Source: Amycolatopsis benzoatilytica AK 16/65 (GTDB lineage Bacteria; Actinomycetota; Actinomycetes; Mycobacteriales; Pseudonocardiaceae). From it: a stretch of DNA of 64,000 nt. The stretch is taken from the NCBI RefSeq assembly GCF_000383915.1, contig NZ_KB912942.1, positions 4,089,795 to 4,153,794 of the forward strand, read 5' to 3'. Position 1 is the first letter of the stretch. Each line of letters begins with the position of its first letter. Below the pieces are notes generated by a model. It did not search any database and was not told the DNA's origin. It was given only the letters and a program-made list of their open reading frames with translations. The translations under genes and the position numbers were made by a program. This document shows, one piece after another, positions 36,041 through 44,536 of the stretch.

Positions 36041-36177
36041 GCTCATCCAGAGGGGCAGAGGGAACGGCCCGACGAAGCCCCGGCAACCGGCGTACAGCCT
36101 GTCATTCCGCGATCGCGGAATAGCTGACGACCACGGTGCCAATTCCGGCCCGCTTCGGCGGGGCAGATGAGGAAGGA
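36041..36177 (+). ncRNA. SAM-I (S-box) type riboswitch upstream of thrC
   Basis: The leader contains the S-box core in order: CTCATCCAGAG, then GGGGCAGAGGGAACGGCCC with the kink-turn GA/AG layout, GACGAAGCCCC, GGCAACC, a P3 hairpin (ATTCCGCGATCGCGGAAT), GGTGCCAATTCC, and a P4 hairpin closed by CTTCGG. The closing helix P1 pairs CTCATC (36042-36047) with GATGAG (36166-36171). The 3' side of P1 abuts the ribosome site GAGGAAGGA, 10-15 bases before the thrC ATG, so control is probably at translation initiation. No terminator hairpin with a T-run is present. The core with kink-turn argues for SAM-I rather than SAM-IV. Confidence 0.85.
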
Positions 36178-36185
36178 ACCTCGCG

Positions 36186-37451
36186 ATGACTGCAACCCTC
36201 CGCACCACCTCCGCCAACAAGACGCTCGACCTCGGTCCGGCTGTCGAACTGGTGTCGAAGGAAGAGGGCCACCGGCAGCCGCTCGCCCCGGAGTTCGTCT
36301 CCGCCGAAGACTTCTCGCCGCTCGAGGTCGCCTACGACTTCGGCCGCGTCCGCCGCGAGGACATCGAGGCCGGACCGCGCAACATCTGGCGCTACAAGAA
36401 ACTCCTTCCCGTCCCCTCGACAGTCGAGGAGACCCCGAACACCGAGCCCGGCTGCACCCGGTTGGTGCGTGCCGACCGGCTGGCCAAGGCGCTCGGCCTG
36501 AAGAACCTGTGGGTCAAGGACGACACCGGCAACCCGACGCACTCGTTCAAGGACCGCGTGGTCGCCGTCGCCCTGGCGGCCGCCCGCGAGTTCGGCTTCG
36601 AGGTCCTCGCGTGTCCGTCGACCGGCAACCTGGCCAACGCGACGGCCGCCGCCGCGGCCCGCGCCGGCTGGCGGTCGGTCGTGCTGATCCCGAAGAGCCT
36701 CGAGCGCGCCAAGATCCTCACCACCGCGGTCTACGACGGCGACCTGATCGCCGTCGACGGCAATTACGACGACGTGAACCGGCTCGCCACCGAACTGGCG
36801 GCCGAGCACGAGACGTGGGCGTTCGTGAACGTCAACGTCCGCCCGTACTACTCCGAGGGCTCGAAGACGCTCGCCTACGAGGTCGCCGAGCAGCTCGGCT
36901 GGCGCATTCCGGAACAGATCGTCGTGCCGATCGCCTCCGGCTCCCAGCTCACCAAGGTGGACAAGGGCTTCCGCGAACTCGGCCAGCTCGGCCTGGTGGA
37001 CGCCAGCCCGTACAAGGTGTTCGGCGCGCAGGCCACCGGCTGCTCGCCGGTCTCCACCGCGTTCCGCAACGGCCACGACGTGGTCCAGCCGGTCAAGCCG
37101 GACACCATCGCCCGCTCTCTCGCGATCGGCAACCCGGCCGACGGCCCGTACGTGCTCGACGTGGTCAACCGCACCGGCGGCGCGATCGAGGACGTCACCG
37201 ACGAAGAGGTCGTCGAAGGCATCCGGCTGCTGGCCCGCACCGAAGGCATCTTCACCGAGACCGCCGGCGGCGTCACCGTCGCGACGGCGAAGAAGCTCAT
37301 CGAAGCCGGCAAGCTCGACCCGGAAGCCGACACCGTCCTGCTCATCACCGGCGACGGCCTGAAGACCCTCGACGCGGTCGAGAATCACGTCGGCCCGAAG
37401 GCCACCGTGCCGCCGTCCGCCGAAGCAGTCGCCAAGGCGCTCGGTTACTGA
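36186..37451 (+). CDS. thrC: Threonine synthase
   Basis: A 421-residue PLP enzyme converting O-phosphohomoserine to threonine. The PLP lysine is Lys122 in PTHSFKDRV, and the phosphate-binding and substrate loops include CPSTGNLANATAAAAARAG and IASGSQLTKVDKG. It is the long actinobacterial/plant-like type with an N-terminal extension (residues 1-80) before the catalytic core. It is monocistronic and lies directly behind an S-box leader, so its expression appears to respond to S-adenosylmethionine. Threonine and methionine share the homoserine branch point, which gives the link meaning. Confidence 0.96.
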   Translation: MTATLRTTSANKTLDLGPAVELVSKEEGHRQPLAPEFVSAEDFSPLEVAYDFGRVRREDIEAGPRNIWRYKKLLPVPSTVEETPNTEPGCTRLVRADRLAKALGLKNLWVKDDTGNPTHSFKDRVVAVALAAAREFGFEVLACPSTGNLANATAAAAARAGWRSVVLIPKSLERAKILTTAVYDGDLIAVDGNYDDVNRLATELAAEHETWAFVNVNVRPYYSEGSKTLAYEVAEQLGWRIPEQIVVPIASGSQLTKVDKGFRELGQLGLVDASPYKVFGAQATGCSPVSTAFRNGHDVVQPVKPDTIARSLAIGNPADGPYVLDVVNRTGGAIEDVTDEEVVEGIRLLARTEGIFTETAGGVTVATAKKLIEAGKLDPEADTVLLITGDGLKTLDAVENHVGPKATVPPSAEAVAKALGY

Positions 37452-37476
37452 CGCGCCGGCGCGGGGTCCGGCGCGC

Positions 37477-39849
37477 CTACCGCGGCGGACCTCGCGGCTC
37501 GCCTCGGCGCGCCACCGCCGGACCGCCGCCGCTCGGCAGCACCGCGGTGTCCCCGTCCAGATCCGTCCGGGTCACGAGGACGCCCATAACCCGCAGTACG
37601 TCCATTGTGGACTTGCTCGGGTGTCCGTATCCGTTGCCCGCGCCCACGCTGATCAACGCGGTCCGCGGCCGCACCGCGGCAAGGAACTGCGGCAGCGAGT
37701 ACCGCGACCCGTGGTGCGGCACCTTCAGCACGTCGGCTTGCACGTCGACGCCCTCGGCGAGCAGGTCCGCCTGCGCGGCCAGCTCGACGTCTCCGGTCAG
37801 CAAGATCCGGCCGGCCGACGTGTCCGCGCGCAGGACGACTGAGCTGTTGTTGATCATCGTCCCGTCCTGCAGAGCCGGTGCCCGCGAAGTGGCGTAGCGC
37901 GGGCCGAGCACGTCCAGCGACAGTCCCGGCCACGCCAACCGCTGACCGGCGCTCAACTGCACCAACGGCACCCCGCGGGTTTTCGCCGCACCGGAAACCT
38001 GCTGCCACGCCCAAGCAGGCGCCCGTCCGGGCCCGATCGCGATCGCGCCGATTGCCCGCCCGTCGAACACCGACTCCAGTCCGCCGATGTGGTCGGCGTG
38101 CAGATGGCTCAGCACCAGCAGCGGCACCCGCTCGACACCCAGCCGCCGCAAGCATTCGTCGACCGGTCCCGGCTCCGGCCCGGTGTCGATCACTACCGCC
38201 CGGCCGGGTTCGGATGTCGCGAGCACGACCGCGTCGCCCTGTCCGACGTCGCACTCCACCATCGCCCAGCCTTCGGGCGGCCACCCGGGCTTCAGCACCT
38301 TGACGGGCACGACGGTCAGCAGCACCACAACCAGGCCGAGCGCGATCAGCAGCCGGATCCGGCGGAACCGCAACGCCACCACGACGACCGCCAGCAAGCC
38401 GGCCGCGCACAGCCCGCCCCACCAGCCGCCGGGCCACGTCAGCACCGCGCCGGGCGCTCTCGCGCCGTGCCGGGCGACCAGGATCAGCCATTGCGCCTCC
38501 GGTTCCGCCAGCCGGACCAGGAGGTGCCCGGCGCCCGGCCACCACGGCCCGGCGGCGGTCGCCAGCACGCCCAGCACGGTCACCGGCGCAACCACCGGTG
38601 CGGCAAGGACATTGGTGACCACCGAGACCAGGCTGACGGTGCCCGCCATGCCGGCGATAACCGGTACGGTGACCACGAACGCGGCCAGCGGCACGGCAAG
38701 CCCCTCCGCGTATCCTGGCGGAACTCCCTTCCGCGTCAACGACTCCGCCCAGCGCGGCGCGAGCAGCACCAGCCCCGCGGTGGCGAGGACCGACAAGGCG
38801 AACCCGAAATTCGCCGCCATCGCCGGGTCCCAGGCCACCAGCACGCACACCGCGAACGCCAGAGCCGGCAAAGCGGAACCGCGACGGCCGAGCGCAAGCG
38901 CGAGCAAGCCGATGCCACCCATCACGCCGGCTCGCACTACGCTCGGTTCGGGACCGACCAAGATCAAGAAGCTTGCCAACGACAGCCCGGCCGCGACGGC
39001 GGAGAGCCTTGGTCCGGCACGCAACGCCCGGCACAGCAGCAGCACCGCGCCTCCGACGACCACCAGGTTTCCTCCGCTGACGGCCATCAGGTGAGTGAGC
39101 CCGGAGGCAACGAACTCGTTCTCGACCTGGTGCGGCAACGCGCTCGTGTCGCCCAGGACCAGCCCCGGCACCAGCCCGGCCGGTTCTTCGGGCAATACCG
39201 CGCACAACGAATGCAGGCTGTTCCGCAAGGTCGCCGCCGCACGCTGCCACCACGGTGCTGCGCCCACGTCGCGCGGCGCTGCGCGGACGGACAAGACTGC
39301 TGCAGTCAGCTCGCCGCCGCGCGCCGGCATCAGCCGGCCAGTCGCTGTCACCTCTTGACCTGGCAGCAACGTGCTCCAGCCCGTTACCGGGGCCAACAGC
39401 ACGACCCGGCCGGCCGAATCGACCTGCCGACTGTCCACTGTGGCCGCTCGGACGTGCGCAGGGATCGCCACCGAGCGAGCACCGGCTTGCTGGTCGGCGT
39501 AGCCGGATTGCCGAATCGGCCGTGGACGTTCGCTGATCTCGATCCGCAGCGCCGCGGTCGCGCCGTGCACCGCGGCGGCCGCGAGCGGATCGGCATCGGC
39601 CTGGTGAATACGCAGCGCGGTCGGCAGCGCGGCGGCGAGTCCGACGAGCAACAACGCTCCCCCGGCGCCGACGTACCGTCCCCGACCGCGAACCAGGAAC
39701 ACCAGCGAGACAACCACTGCCGCCGCCCCGATCGCCGTCGCTGCCCCCCAGCCGAGCCGGAGACCGGCCAGTGTGGCCGCCCAGCCGGCGATCGCCGCCG
39801 GGACCAGCCGGAGGTCGTGCCGGCGCGGTGCCGCCGCCTCCGCCGTCAT
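37477..39849 (-). CDS. comEC: ComEC/Rec2-family DNA uptake channel protein
   Basis: A 790-residue polytopic membrane protein. The N-terminal part (to about 250) holds an OB-like domain (PAHVRAATVDSRQVDSAGRV). The central competence domain has about eight membrane segments and the signature GLTHLMAVSGGNLVVVGGAV. The C-terminal metallo-beta-lactamase domain has LVLSHLHADHIGGLESV and LKVPHHGSRYSL. ComEC carries one DNA strand across the membrane in competent bacteria. Its ATG overlaps the comEA stop by 4 bases. No pilus or other competence genes are in the window, so natural transformation is not implied. Confidence 0.95.
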   Translation of the reverse strand: MTAEAAAPRRHDLRLVPAAIAGWAATLAGLRLGWGAATAIGAAAVVVSLVFLVRGRGRYVGAGGALLLVGLAAALPTALRIHQADADPLAAAAVHGATAALRIEISERPRPIRQSGYADQQAGARSVAIPAHVRAATVDSRQVDSAGRVVLLAPVTGWSTLLPGQEVTATGRLMPARGGELTAAVLSVRAAPRDVGAAPWWQRAAATLRNSLHSLCAVLPEEPAGLVPGLVLGDTSALPHQVENEFVASGLTHLMAVSGGNLVVVGGAVLLLCRALRAGPRLSAVAAGLSLASFLILVGPEPSVVRAGVMGGIGLLALALGRRGSALPALAFAVCVLVAWDPAMAANFGFALSVLATAGLVLLAPRWAESLTRKGVPPGYAEGLAVPLAAFVVTVPVIAGMAGTVSLVSVVTNVLAAPVVAPVTVLGVLATAAGPWWPGAGHLLVRLAEPEAQWLILVARHGARAPGAVLTWPGGWWGGLCAAGLLAVVVVALRFRRIRLLIALGLVVVLLTVVPVKVLKPGWPPEGWAMVECDVGQGDAVVLATSEPGRAVVIDTGPEPGPVDECLRRLGVERVPLLVLSHLHADHIGGLESVFDGRAIGAIAIGPGRAPAWAWQQVSGAAKTRGVPLVQLSAGQRLAWPGLSLDVLGPRYATSRAPALQDGTMINNSSVVLRADTSAGRILLTGDVELAAQADLLAEGVDVQADVLKVPHHGSRYSLPQFLAAVRPRTALISVGAGNGYGHPSKSTMDVLRVMGVLVTRTDLDGDTAVLPSGGGPAVARRGEPRGPPR

Positions 39850-40766
39850 CCGGCCGTCACCTGCTCGCGCAGTTTCTGGAACTTGCTTTCGCCGATGCCG
39901 TCGACGTCGCGGAGCTGCTCGACACTGGAGAAGCCGCCGTGCTGGGTGCGCCAGTCGACGATCCGCCGGGCGGTGACCTCGCCGACACCCGGAAGGGTGT
40001 CGAGTTGTTCGGCGGTCGCCGCGTTCAGATCGATCTTGCTGGCCGCGGCTCCGGCACCGGCCGGGGCCGCTTGCGCGGCCGGGATTCCCACCGCCAACTG
40101 TTCGCCGTCGGCCAGTTTGCGGGCGAGGTTCAGCGCGGTCAGGTCGACGCCGGGATTCGCGCCGCCGGCGGCGCGCAGCGCGTCGGCGACCCGCGAGCCG
40201 GAGGGCACGGTGACGAGTCCGGGCGAGCGCACCAGCCCGACGACGCTGATCACCAGCTTGTCGCCGGCCGCCGGTTTCGCGGCGGTCGGCACCTGCGCGC
40301 GAGCCGCTGGAAGAGAAGGCGCGACCTCTGCTGCTGGTGAGGGACCGAAGAAGGCAAGGCCGCCGACGACGACGGCAGCGGCGGCCAGCAACGCCAACGC
40401 GACCATGACGCCCCGGTGGGCCAGCAGGCTTGCTGCACCGCCGGGCAGCCAGCGTTGCGCGAGCCGACGCCGGCCGCCGTCGGGCATCCAGCTGCGTACT
40501 GCTTTGCCCCCGAGCAACCGGCTCTGCGCGGCAGCCGGTCGCGGTCGGTCCGCCATCCCCGGCAACGAGCTGTTCCCTTCGGTGGCGATCGGCTCTCCTC
40601 CGAGTTCTGCCGCGGGTCGCCGAGCGGACCAGGCACCGCCCAGCCGGCGACGCACCGACCGGCGACCGGGTCCGGCGAGACGCGGAACCACGGCCAGCTG
40701 GTCGGCCAGCCAGGAGAGCCTGGCGTTGACGGGAGTGCCCGGATCCCGGGCGGACTGCTCGAACAC
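39846..40766 (-). CDS. comEA: ComEA-family helix-hairpin-helix DNA-binding protein
   Basis: A 306-residue membrane-anchored DNA receptor. A cytoplasmic Arg/Pro-rich N-terminus of about 120 residues precedes one membrane segment (MVALALLAAAAVVVGGLAFF). A SLBB-like domain (ISVVGLVRSPGLVTVPSGSR) follows, then the C-terminal double HhH: LNAATAEQLDTLPGVGEVTA and FSSVEQLRDVDGIGESKFQK. The GTG at 40766 is the best start candidate, because codons further upstream have no good start; an ATG at MADRPRP would give a shorter N-terminus. It is coupled to comEC. Confidence 0.88.
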   Translation of the reverse strand: MFEQSARDPGTPVNARLSWLADQLAVVPRLAGPGRRSVRRRLGGAWSARRPAAELGGEPIATEGNSSLPGMADRPRPAAAQSRLLGGKAVRSWMPDGGRRRLAQRWLPGGAASLLAHRGVMVALALLAAAAVVVGGLAFFGPSPAAEVAPSLPAARAQVPTAAKPAAGDKLVISVVGLVRSPGLVTVPSGSRVADALRAAGGANPGVDLTALNLARKLADGEQLAVGIPAAQAAPAGAGAAASKIDLNAATAEQLDTLPGVGEVTARRIVDWRTQHGGFSSVEQLRDVDGIGESKFQKLREQVTAG

Positions 40767-41117
40767 ACGATCGAAACTAGGTGCCGATCGGACCCGCGGC
40801 GAGGGCCGCGGCGGAATCTGTGGACAGGCGGACGCCTTGGGGACAACTCGGCGGCGAGGCCGCCGTCCGCCCGGATTTCGTCGGGGTGCGCAGTCATACT
40901 GACCGGTTCCGCCGCGCCGGGCGGCAGCGGGCACGCCTCCGGACTGGCTCGCGAGCGAAACACCGATTCCGCACGACCGGCAGGGAACTGCCGGTCGCTG
41001 AACTGCGCACTGCGGTTCGACTCGACCCGGAACACGTTGTCCCACAGGCGTTCTGCTGCCCGGACCGCGTTGCGCGCCGACGTCGTCCGGCGGCGAAACG
41101 CGCGATCGGAAACCCGG
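40767..41117. other. Intergenic region between degV and comEA
   Basis: About 350 bases without a supported gene, carrying the perfect hairpin at 40974-40997 and presumably the comEA-comEC promoter. Long open frames crossing it on both strands look like GC-frame artefacts. It is possible that comEA starts further upstream than annotated, which would shorten this gap. Confidence 0.45.
40974..40997 (-). terminator. Perfect hairpin, possible terminator of the nadD-degV operon
   Basis: CGACCGGCAG and CTGCCGGTCG form a perfect 10-base stem with a 4-base loop (GGAA). It is 120 bases downstream of degV on the minus strand and has no T-run. Terminator is the simplest reading; a regulator site for comEA is the alternative. 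Confidence 0.45.
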
Positions 41118-41963
41118 CTAGGCGCGCTGCACGACGACGCCGAGCACCCCCGGCCCGGTATGCGCGCCGATGACCGCGCCGAGCTCCGACACCACGCACC
41201 CGCCGGCACATCCCGGAACGGCTTCCTCCAGCCGGTTGGCGAGTTCGACGGCTCGTTCCGGCGAAGCGAGATGGTGCACCGCCAGCTCGACCGGCCCAGT
41301 GCCCGCCGCCTTCACCGACAGCTCCACCAGTCGTCCGATCGCCCGGTTCATCGTGCGGACCTTCTCCAGCGGCAGGATGCGACCCTCGGACATGTGCAGC
41401 ACCGGTTTCACCGCCAGCGCGGTGCCGAGCAGCGCCGCCGCGGAGCCGATCCGGCCGCCGCGGCGCAGGTGTTCCAGCGTCTCGACCACGAACAGCGTCG
41501 AGGACCGTTCGGCCGCCGCCACCGCGGCAGCTTCCACCTCGGCCGGGCTGGCGCCGCTGGCGGCGGCGTCAGCCGCGTGCAGGGCAGCGAAGCCCAGGCC
41601 CATCGCCGTGGTTCGGGAATCGACGACCCGGACCCGGTCGGAGCCGACTTCTTCGGCCGCCAGCACCGCGGCTTCCCAGGTGCCGGACAGCTCGCGGGAC
41701 AGGTGCACGGACACGACCGCGTCGGCGCCGTCGTCGAGAGCCGCGCGAAAGGCGGTCGCGAACTCGGCCGGGGTCGGCCGGGAAGTGGTGACGTTCTTCC
41801 GTTCTCCCAGCGCTTCCGCGAGGGCGGCCGGGCCTATCTCGACCCCGTCGAGCGAGCAGACGCCTTCTACCAGGACATGCAGGGGCACCACCCGCACCGC
41901 GTGCCGCTCGGCGAAGCCTTCGGGCAGGTGCGCGGTGGAATCCGTGACCACGGCGACCGACAC
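41118..41963 (-). CDS. DegV-family fatty acid-binding protein
   Basis: A 281-residue DegV/FakB-fold protein that binds a fatty acid between two domains. The family opening AVVTDSTAHLPEGFAE and the SRPTPAEF motif, with the Ser/Thr that contacts the carboxylate, are present, as are VVDSRTTAMGLGF and ETLEHLRRGGRIG. In firmicutes such proteins present fatty acids to FakA kinase. Here the gene follows octT after 4 bases, at the end of the nadD-rsfS-gpgP-octT unit, as in M. tuberculosis (Rv2417c). A link to the acyl donor for OctT is possible but untested. Confidence 0.93.
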   Translation of the reverse strand: MSVAVVTDSTAHLPEGFAERHAVRVVPLHVLVEGVCSLDGVEIGPAALAEALGERKNVTTSRPTPAEFATAFRAALDDGADAVVSVHLSRELSGTWEAAVLAAEEVGSDRVRVVDSRTTAMGLGFAALHAADAAASGASPAEVEAAAVAAAERSSTLFVVETLEHLRRGGRIGSAAALLGTALAVKPVLHMSEGRILPLEKVRTMNRAIGRLVELSVKAAGTGPVELAVHHLASPERAVELANRLEEAVPGCAGGCVVSELGAVIGAHTGPGVLGVVVQRA

Positions 41964-41967
41964 GTAA

Positions 41968-42696
41968 TCAGCCTACGTCGCCAGCGCCCAGGCGCGGCGC
42001 AACCAGCTTGGCTATCGCCGTGCCGACTGCCTCGTGCCCGGCCCATCCCCAGTGCATTCCGTCGGGATTTCCCGCGCCGCTCAAGACATGTTCGCCAACC
42101 ACGCCGGGCGTGTCGAGCAACGGCACTTCGCGGCGCGCGGCCCACGAAGCGATCGCCGAAGCCGCTTCGGCGCGTCCAGTGTGTACCCTGCCGTACGCCT
42201 CCGCGCGGTGCACTGATGGCAGCATCCCGATCACTGGCAACTCAGGCCGCAGGGCGCGCAGCGCTTCGACGGACTGATCGAGGTAGCTCACACTCAGCCG
42301 CGCAGGCAGCACCCTGGGCCGCCCGCGCAGTGCTACGGACAACCGTGGCTGCGCGGCGAGATAGGCACCGCGTACGACGCGACGCACACCCTCGGGGCGA
42401 AGGTAGCGAAGGCCCTGTCGCAAGTACGTCGGCAACGGCGACGGCAGGGTGTCCATGCTGCCCACAGCGAACACGACAGCGTCTGCCCGCCGCAGGTCCG
42501 CCCAGACGCGCGGGTCTCCGGTGAGAGACCACCACAGATCGCGCGCGGTCCAGCCGATGCCAGCGACGAGGTCGGCCTGCCCGGAGAGCGCGTTCGCCGC
42601 GACGTTCGGCCAGAGCCGCGAGTCGTCGGCCGCGCACGGGCCTTCGGGACCGTGGAAGCAGAGCGAATCCCCGAAAACGAGCAGCTGAGGGCCCAT
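41968..42696 (-). CDS. octT: SGNH hydrolase-fold diglucosylglycerate octanoyltransferase (OctT)
   Basis: A 242-residue SGNH/GDSL-fold protein. Block I is LLVFGDSLCFHGPEG with the nucleophile Ser, later blocks include VVFAVGSMDTL, and the C-terminal Asp/His pair is in NPDGMHWGWAGHEA. In M. tuberculosis the gene at this exact position (Rv2418c, between gpgP and a degV gene) encodes the octanoyltransferase that acylates diglucosylglycerate in methylglucose lipopolysaccharide synthesis. Assignment rests on fold plus conserved gene order. It lies 5 bases after gpgP. Confidence 0.8.
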   Translation of the reverse strand: MGPQLLVFGDSLCFHGPEGPCAADDSRLWPNVAANALSGQADLVAGIGWTARDLWWSLTGDPRVWADLRRADAVVFAVGSMDTLPSPLPTYLRQGLRYLRPEGVRRVVRGAYLAAQPRLSVALRGRPRVLPARLSVSYLDQSVEALRALRPELPVIGMLPSVHRAEAYGRVHTGRAEAASAIASWAARREVPLLDTPGVVGEHVLSGAGNPDGMHWGWAGHEAVGTAIAKLVAPRLGAGDVG

Positions 42697-42701
42697 CGGG
42701 G

Positions 42702-43316
42702 TCAGCCGGTGATGCCCGCGTTGTACGCGTGCAGCCGCCACTTGCCGTCGCGGTGGACGAGGTCGACCCAGTGGCAGTTCATGATCCCGCCGAGCGAAGG
42801 CCAGACCTCGACCGGCAGCCCGAGCAGCTTCGCGGTGAGCGCGAGGATCAGCCCGCCGTGCGAGGCGAGCAGCACGGATTCGCCGGCGTCGGAGTTCGGC
42901 TGCATCAGGTCGTCGACCACCTCGGCGGCACGTTCGGCTACCTCGACCCGAGATTCGCCGCCGGGCGGCGCCCACGCGGCGTCCGAACGCCACAGCGTGC
43001 GGGCACCCGGGTAGTCCGCGTCGACCTCGGCACCGGTCATGCCCTGCCACTCGCCGAGATGCGTCTCGCGCAGCCGCTTGTCGATCCGCAACGGCACGCC
43101 GATCGCTTCGGTGAGCACAGTCGCGGTGTCGGTGGCGCGGTGCAGATCGGACGCGATCACCAGCTCCGGCGCGTACCGGGCGAGCGCCGGGACCGCGAAC
43201 CGCGCCTGATTCCAGCCGACCGAAGTCAGCGCGGAGTCGAGGTGTCCCTGCATGCGGCCGGCGGCGTTGTAGTCCGTCTCGCCGTGCCGCCAGAGCAGCA
43301 GCCGCCGCGGGCTCAC
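42702..43316 (-). CDS. gpgP: Glucosyl-3-phosphoglycerate phosphatase (histidine phosphatase)
   Basis: A 204-residue phosphoglycerate mutase-like phosphatase. The phospho-accepting His11 is in LLLWRHGETDYN, with LHRATDTATVL, the acid in ETHLGEWQG, and the second His in LLASHGGLILA. By position (between rsfS and octT) it corresponds to M. tuberculosis GpgP, which makes glucosylglycerate, the starter of polymethylated glucose polysaccharides. Sequence alone would only say broad histidine phosphatase. Its GTG overlaps the rsfS stop by 4 bases. Confidence 0.85.
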   Translation of the reverse strand: MSPRRLLLWRHGETDYNAAGRMQGHLDSALTSVGWNQARFAVPALARYAPELVIASDLHRATDTATVLTEAIGVPLRIDKRLRETHLGEWQGMTGAEVDADYPGARTLWRSDAAWAPPGGESRVEVAERAAEVVDDLMQPNSDAGESVLLASHGGLILALTAKLLGLPVEVWPSLGGIMNCHWVDLVHRDGKWRLHAYNAGITG

Positions 43317-43726
43317 GCCTCCAGACCGTCCGCGTCGTCGGCAGTGTCGTCGGCGGCGGGCACCGTCGCGAGCCCTTCGACCTCGATCCGCGGGCAGTCC
43401 TTCCACAGCCGCTCGAGTCCGTAGAACGAGCGCTCCTCGGCGTGCTGCACGTGGACGACGACGTCGACGTAGTCGAGCAGCACCCAGCGGCCCTCGCGGG
43501 CGCCTTCGCGCCGGACCGGCTTGTGACCGTCCAGGCGGAGCTTCTCCTCCACGTTGTCGACGATCGCGCCGACCTGCCGTTCGTTCGCCGCGGAGGCGAT
43601 GACGAAGGCGTCGGTGATCACCAGCTGCTCGGACACGTCCAGGACGACCACGTCGCTGGCCAGCTTGTCCGCTGCCGCGTGCGCGGCCGCCACCGCCAGA
43701 TTACGTGCCTCGGCCGTCGCTGCCAC
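43313..43726 (-). CDS. rsfS: Ribosomal silencing factor RsfS
   Basis: A 137-residue protein that binds L14 and blocks subunit joining when nutrients are short. The signature DVSEQLVITDAFVIASAANE is followed by GRWVLLDYVDVVVHVQHAEE and RSFYGLERLW, all highly conserved. The acidic C-terminus (PAADDTADDADGLEA) is typical of actinobacterial members. It lies downstream of nadD and overlaps gpgP. Confidence 0.96.
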   Translation of the reverse strand: MAATAEARNLAVAAAHAAADKLASDVVVLDVSEQLVITDAFVIASAANERQVGAIVDNVEEKLRLDGHKPVRREGAREGRWVLLDYVDVVVHVQHAEERSFYGLERLWKDCPRIEVEGLATVPAADDTADDADGLEA

Positions 43727-43771
43727 AGTGCTCCTTCAGATTCGGGGGGATGCCCGAACGAGGGTACCCGG

Positions 43772-44371
43772 TCAGCCTCCGGCGTCCTTGCGGTAGAGGT
43801 CCTTCTTGGCGATGTAGCGCACCACGCCGTCGGGAACGAGGTACCACACCGGCTCGCCGCGCTCGACGCGTTCGCGGCAGCCGGTGGACGAAATCGCCAT
43901 CGCGGTGACCTCGACCAGGCTGACCTTGCCGCTCGGCAGGTGGTGCGAGTTGAGCCGGTAGCCGGGGCGGGTGACGCCGATGAAATGCGCGAAGTCGAAC
44001 AGCTCGTCGGCCTTGTGCCAGGTCAGGATCTGTTCGAGGGCGTCCGCGCCGGTGATGAAGAACAGCTCGTCGTCCGGGTACTCCTCGTGCAGGTCCCGGA
44101 GCGTGTCGACGGTGTAGGTTTGCCCGCCGCGGTCGATGTCCACCCGGCTGACCGAGAAGACCGGGTTGGAGGCGGTCGCGATGACCGTCATCAGGTAGCG
44201 GTCCTCGGCGCGGGTGACCCGGCGGCTGGACTTCTGCCACGGCTGCCCGGTGGGCACGAAGATGACCTCGTCGAGCGCGAACCGCGACTGGACCTCGCTG
44301 GCCGCGACGAGGTGGCCGTGGTGCACGGGGTCGAAGGTCCCGCCCATGACCCCGATCCGGCGTGGTGACAT
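43772..44371 (-). CDS. nadD: Nicotinate-nucleotide adenylyltransferase
   Basis: A 199-residue enzyme adenylating nicotinate mononucleotide in NAD synthesis. The nucleotidyltransferase motif is [20 protein letters not shown], with the HxGH His pair, and the later motif is [13 protein letters not shown], corresponding to the ISSTxxR signature. PTGQPWQK and [10 protein letters not shown] are conserved in the family. It is the first gene of the nadD-rsfS-gpgP-octT-degV unit. A perfect CRP-type palindrome lies 67 bases upstream. Confidence 0.96.
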   Translation of the reverse strand: MSPRRIGVMGGTFDPVHHGHLVAASEVQSRFALDEVIFVPTGQPWQKSSRRVTRAEDRYLMTVIATASNPVFSVSRVDIDRGGQTYTVDTLRDLHEEYPDDELFFITGADALEQILTWHKADELFDFAHFIGVTRPGYRLNSHHLPSGKVSLVEVTAMAISSTGCRERVERGEPVWYLVPDGVVRYIAKKDLYRKDAGG

Positions 44372-44437
44372 AGCCGGTGAGCCTATACGCGCGGGCGTGC
44401 GCGGGCCTCCCGCCGCGGCTGCGACCTAGGTCATTGA

Positions 44438-44453
44438 TGTGACTTGAGTCACA
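44438..44453. promoter_or_regulatory. Perfect CRP-type site between nadD and recQ
   Basis: TGTGA-CTTGAG-TCACA is an exact TGTGA-N6-TCACA palindrome, the consensus of cAMP receptor proteins including the actinobacterial Crp. It lies 67 bases upstream of nadD and 84 bases upstream of recQ, in a divergent promoter region. The surrounding 40 bases are AT-rich relative to the window. Confidence 0.65.
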
Positions 44454-44536
44454 TAACTCTCTGTTTCGGTCGGAAACTGTCCGTTCTGACCCGGGCCGGT
44501 CCGGAATTGTCGGGGGGATGGGGTAGACGTGGTTGC

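Noticed and set aside
36041..36177. SAM-IV riboswitch as an alternative for the thrC leader
   Set aside because: The kink-turn layout and the AGAGGGA...GGCCC arrangement follow SAM-I, so SAM-IV was not chosen.
37477..40766. Inference that the organism is naturally competent
   Set aside because: comEA and comEC are widespread in actinobacteria without shown competence, and no pilus or DprA genes are in the window.
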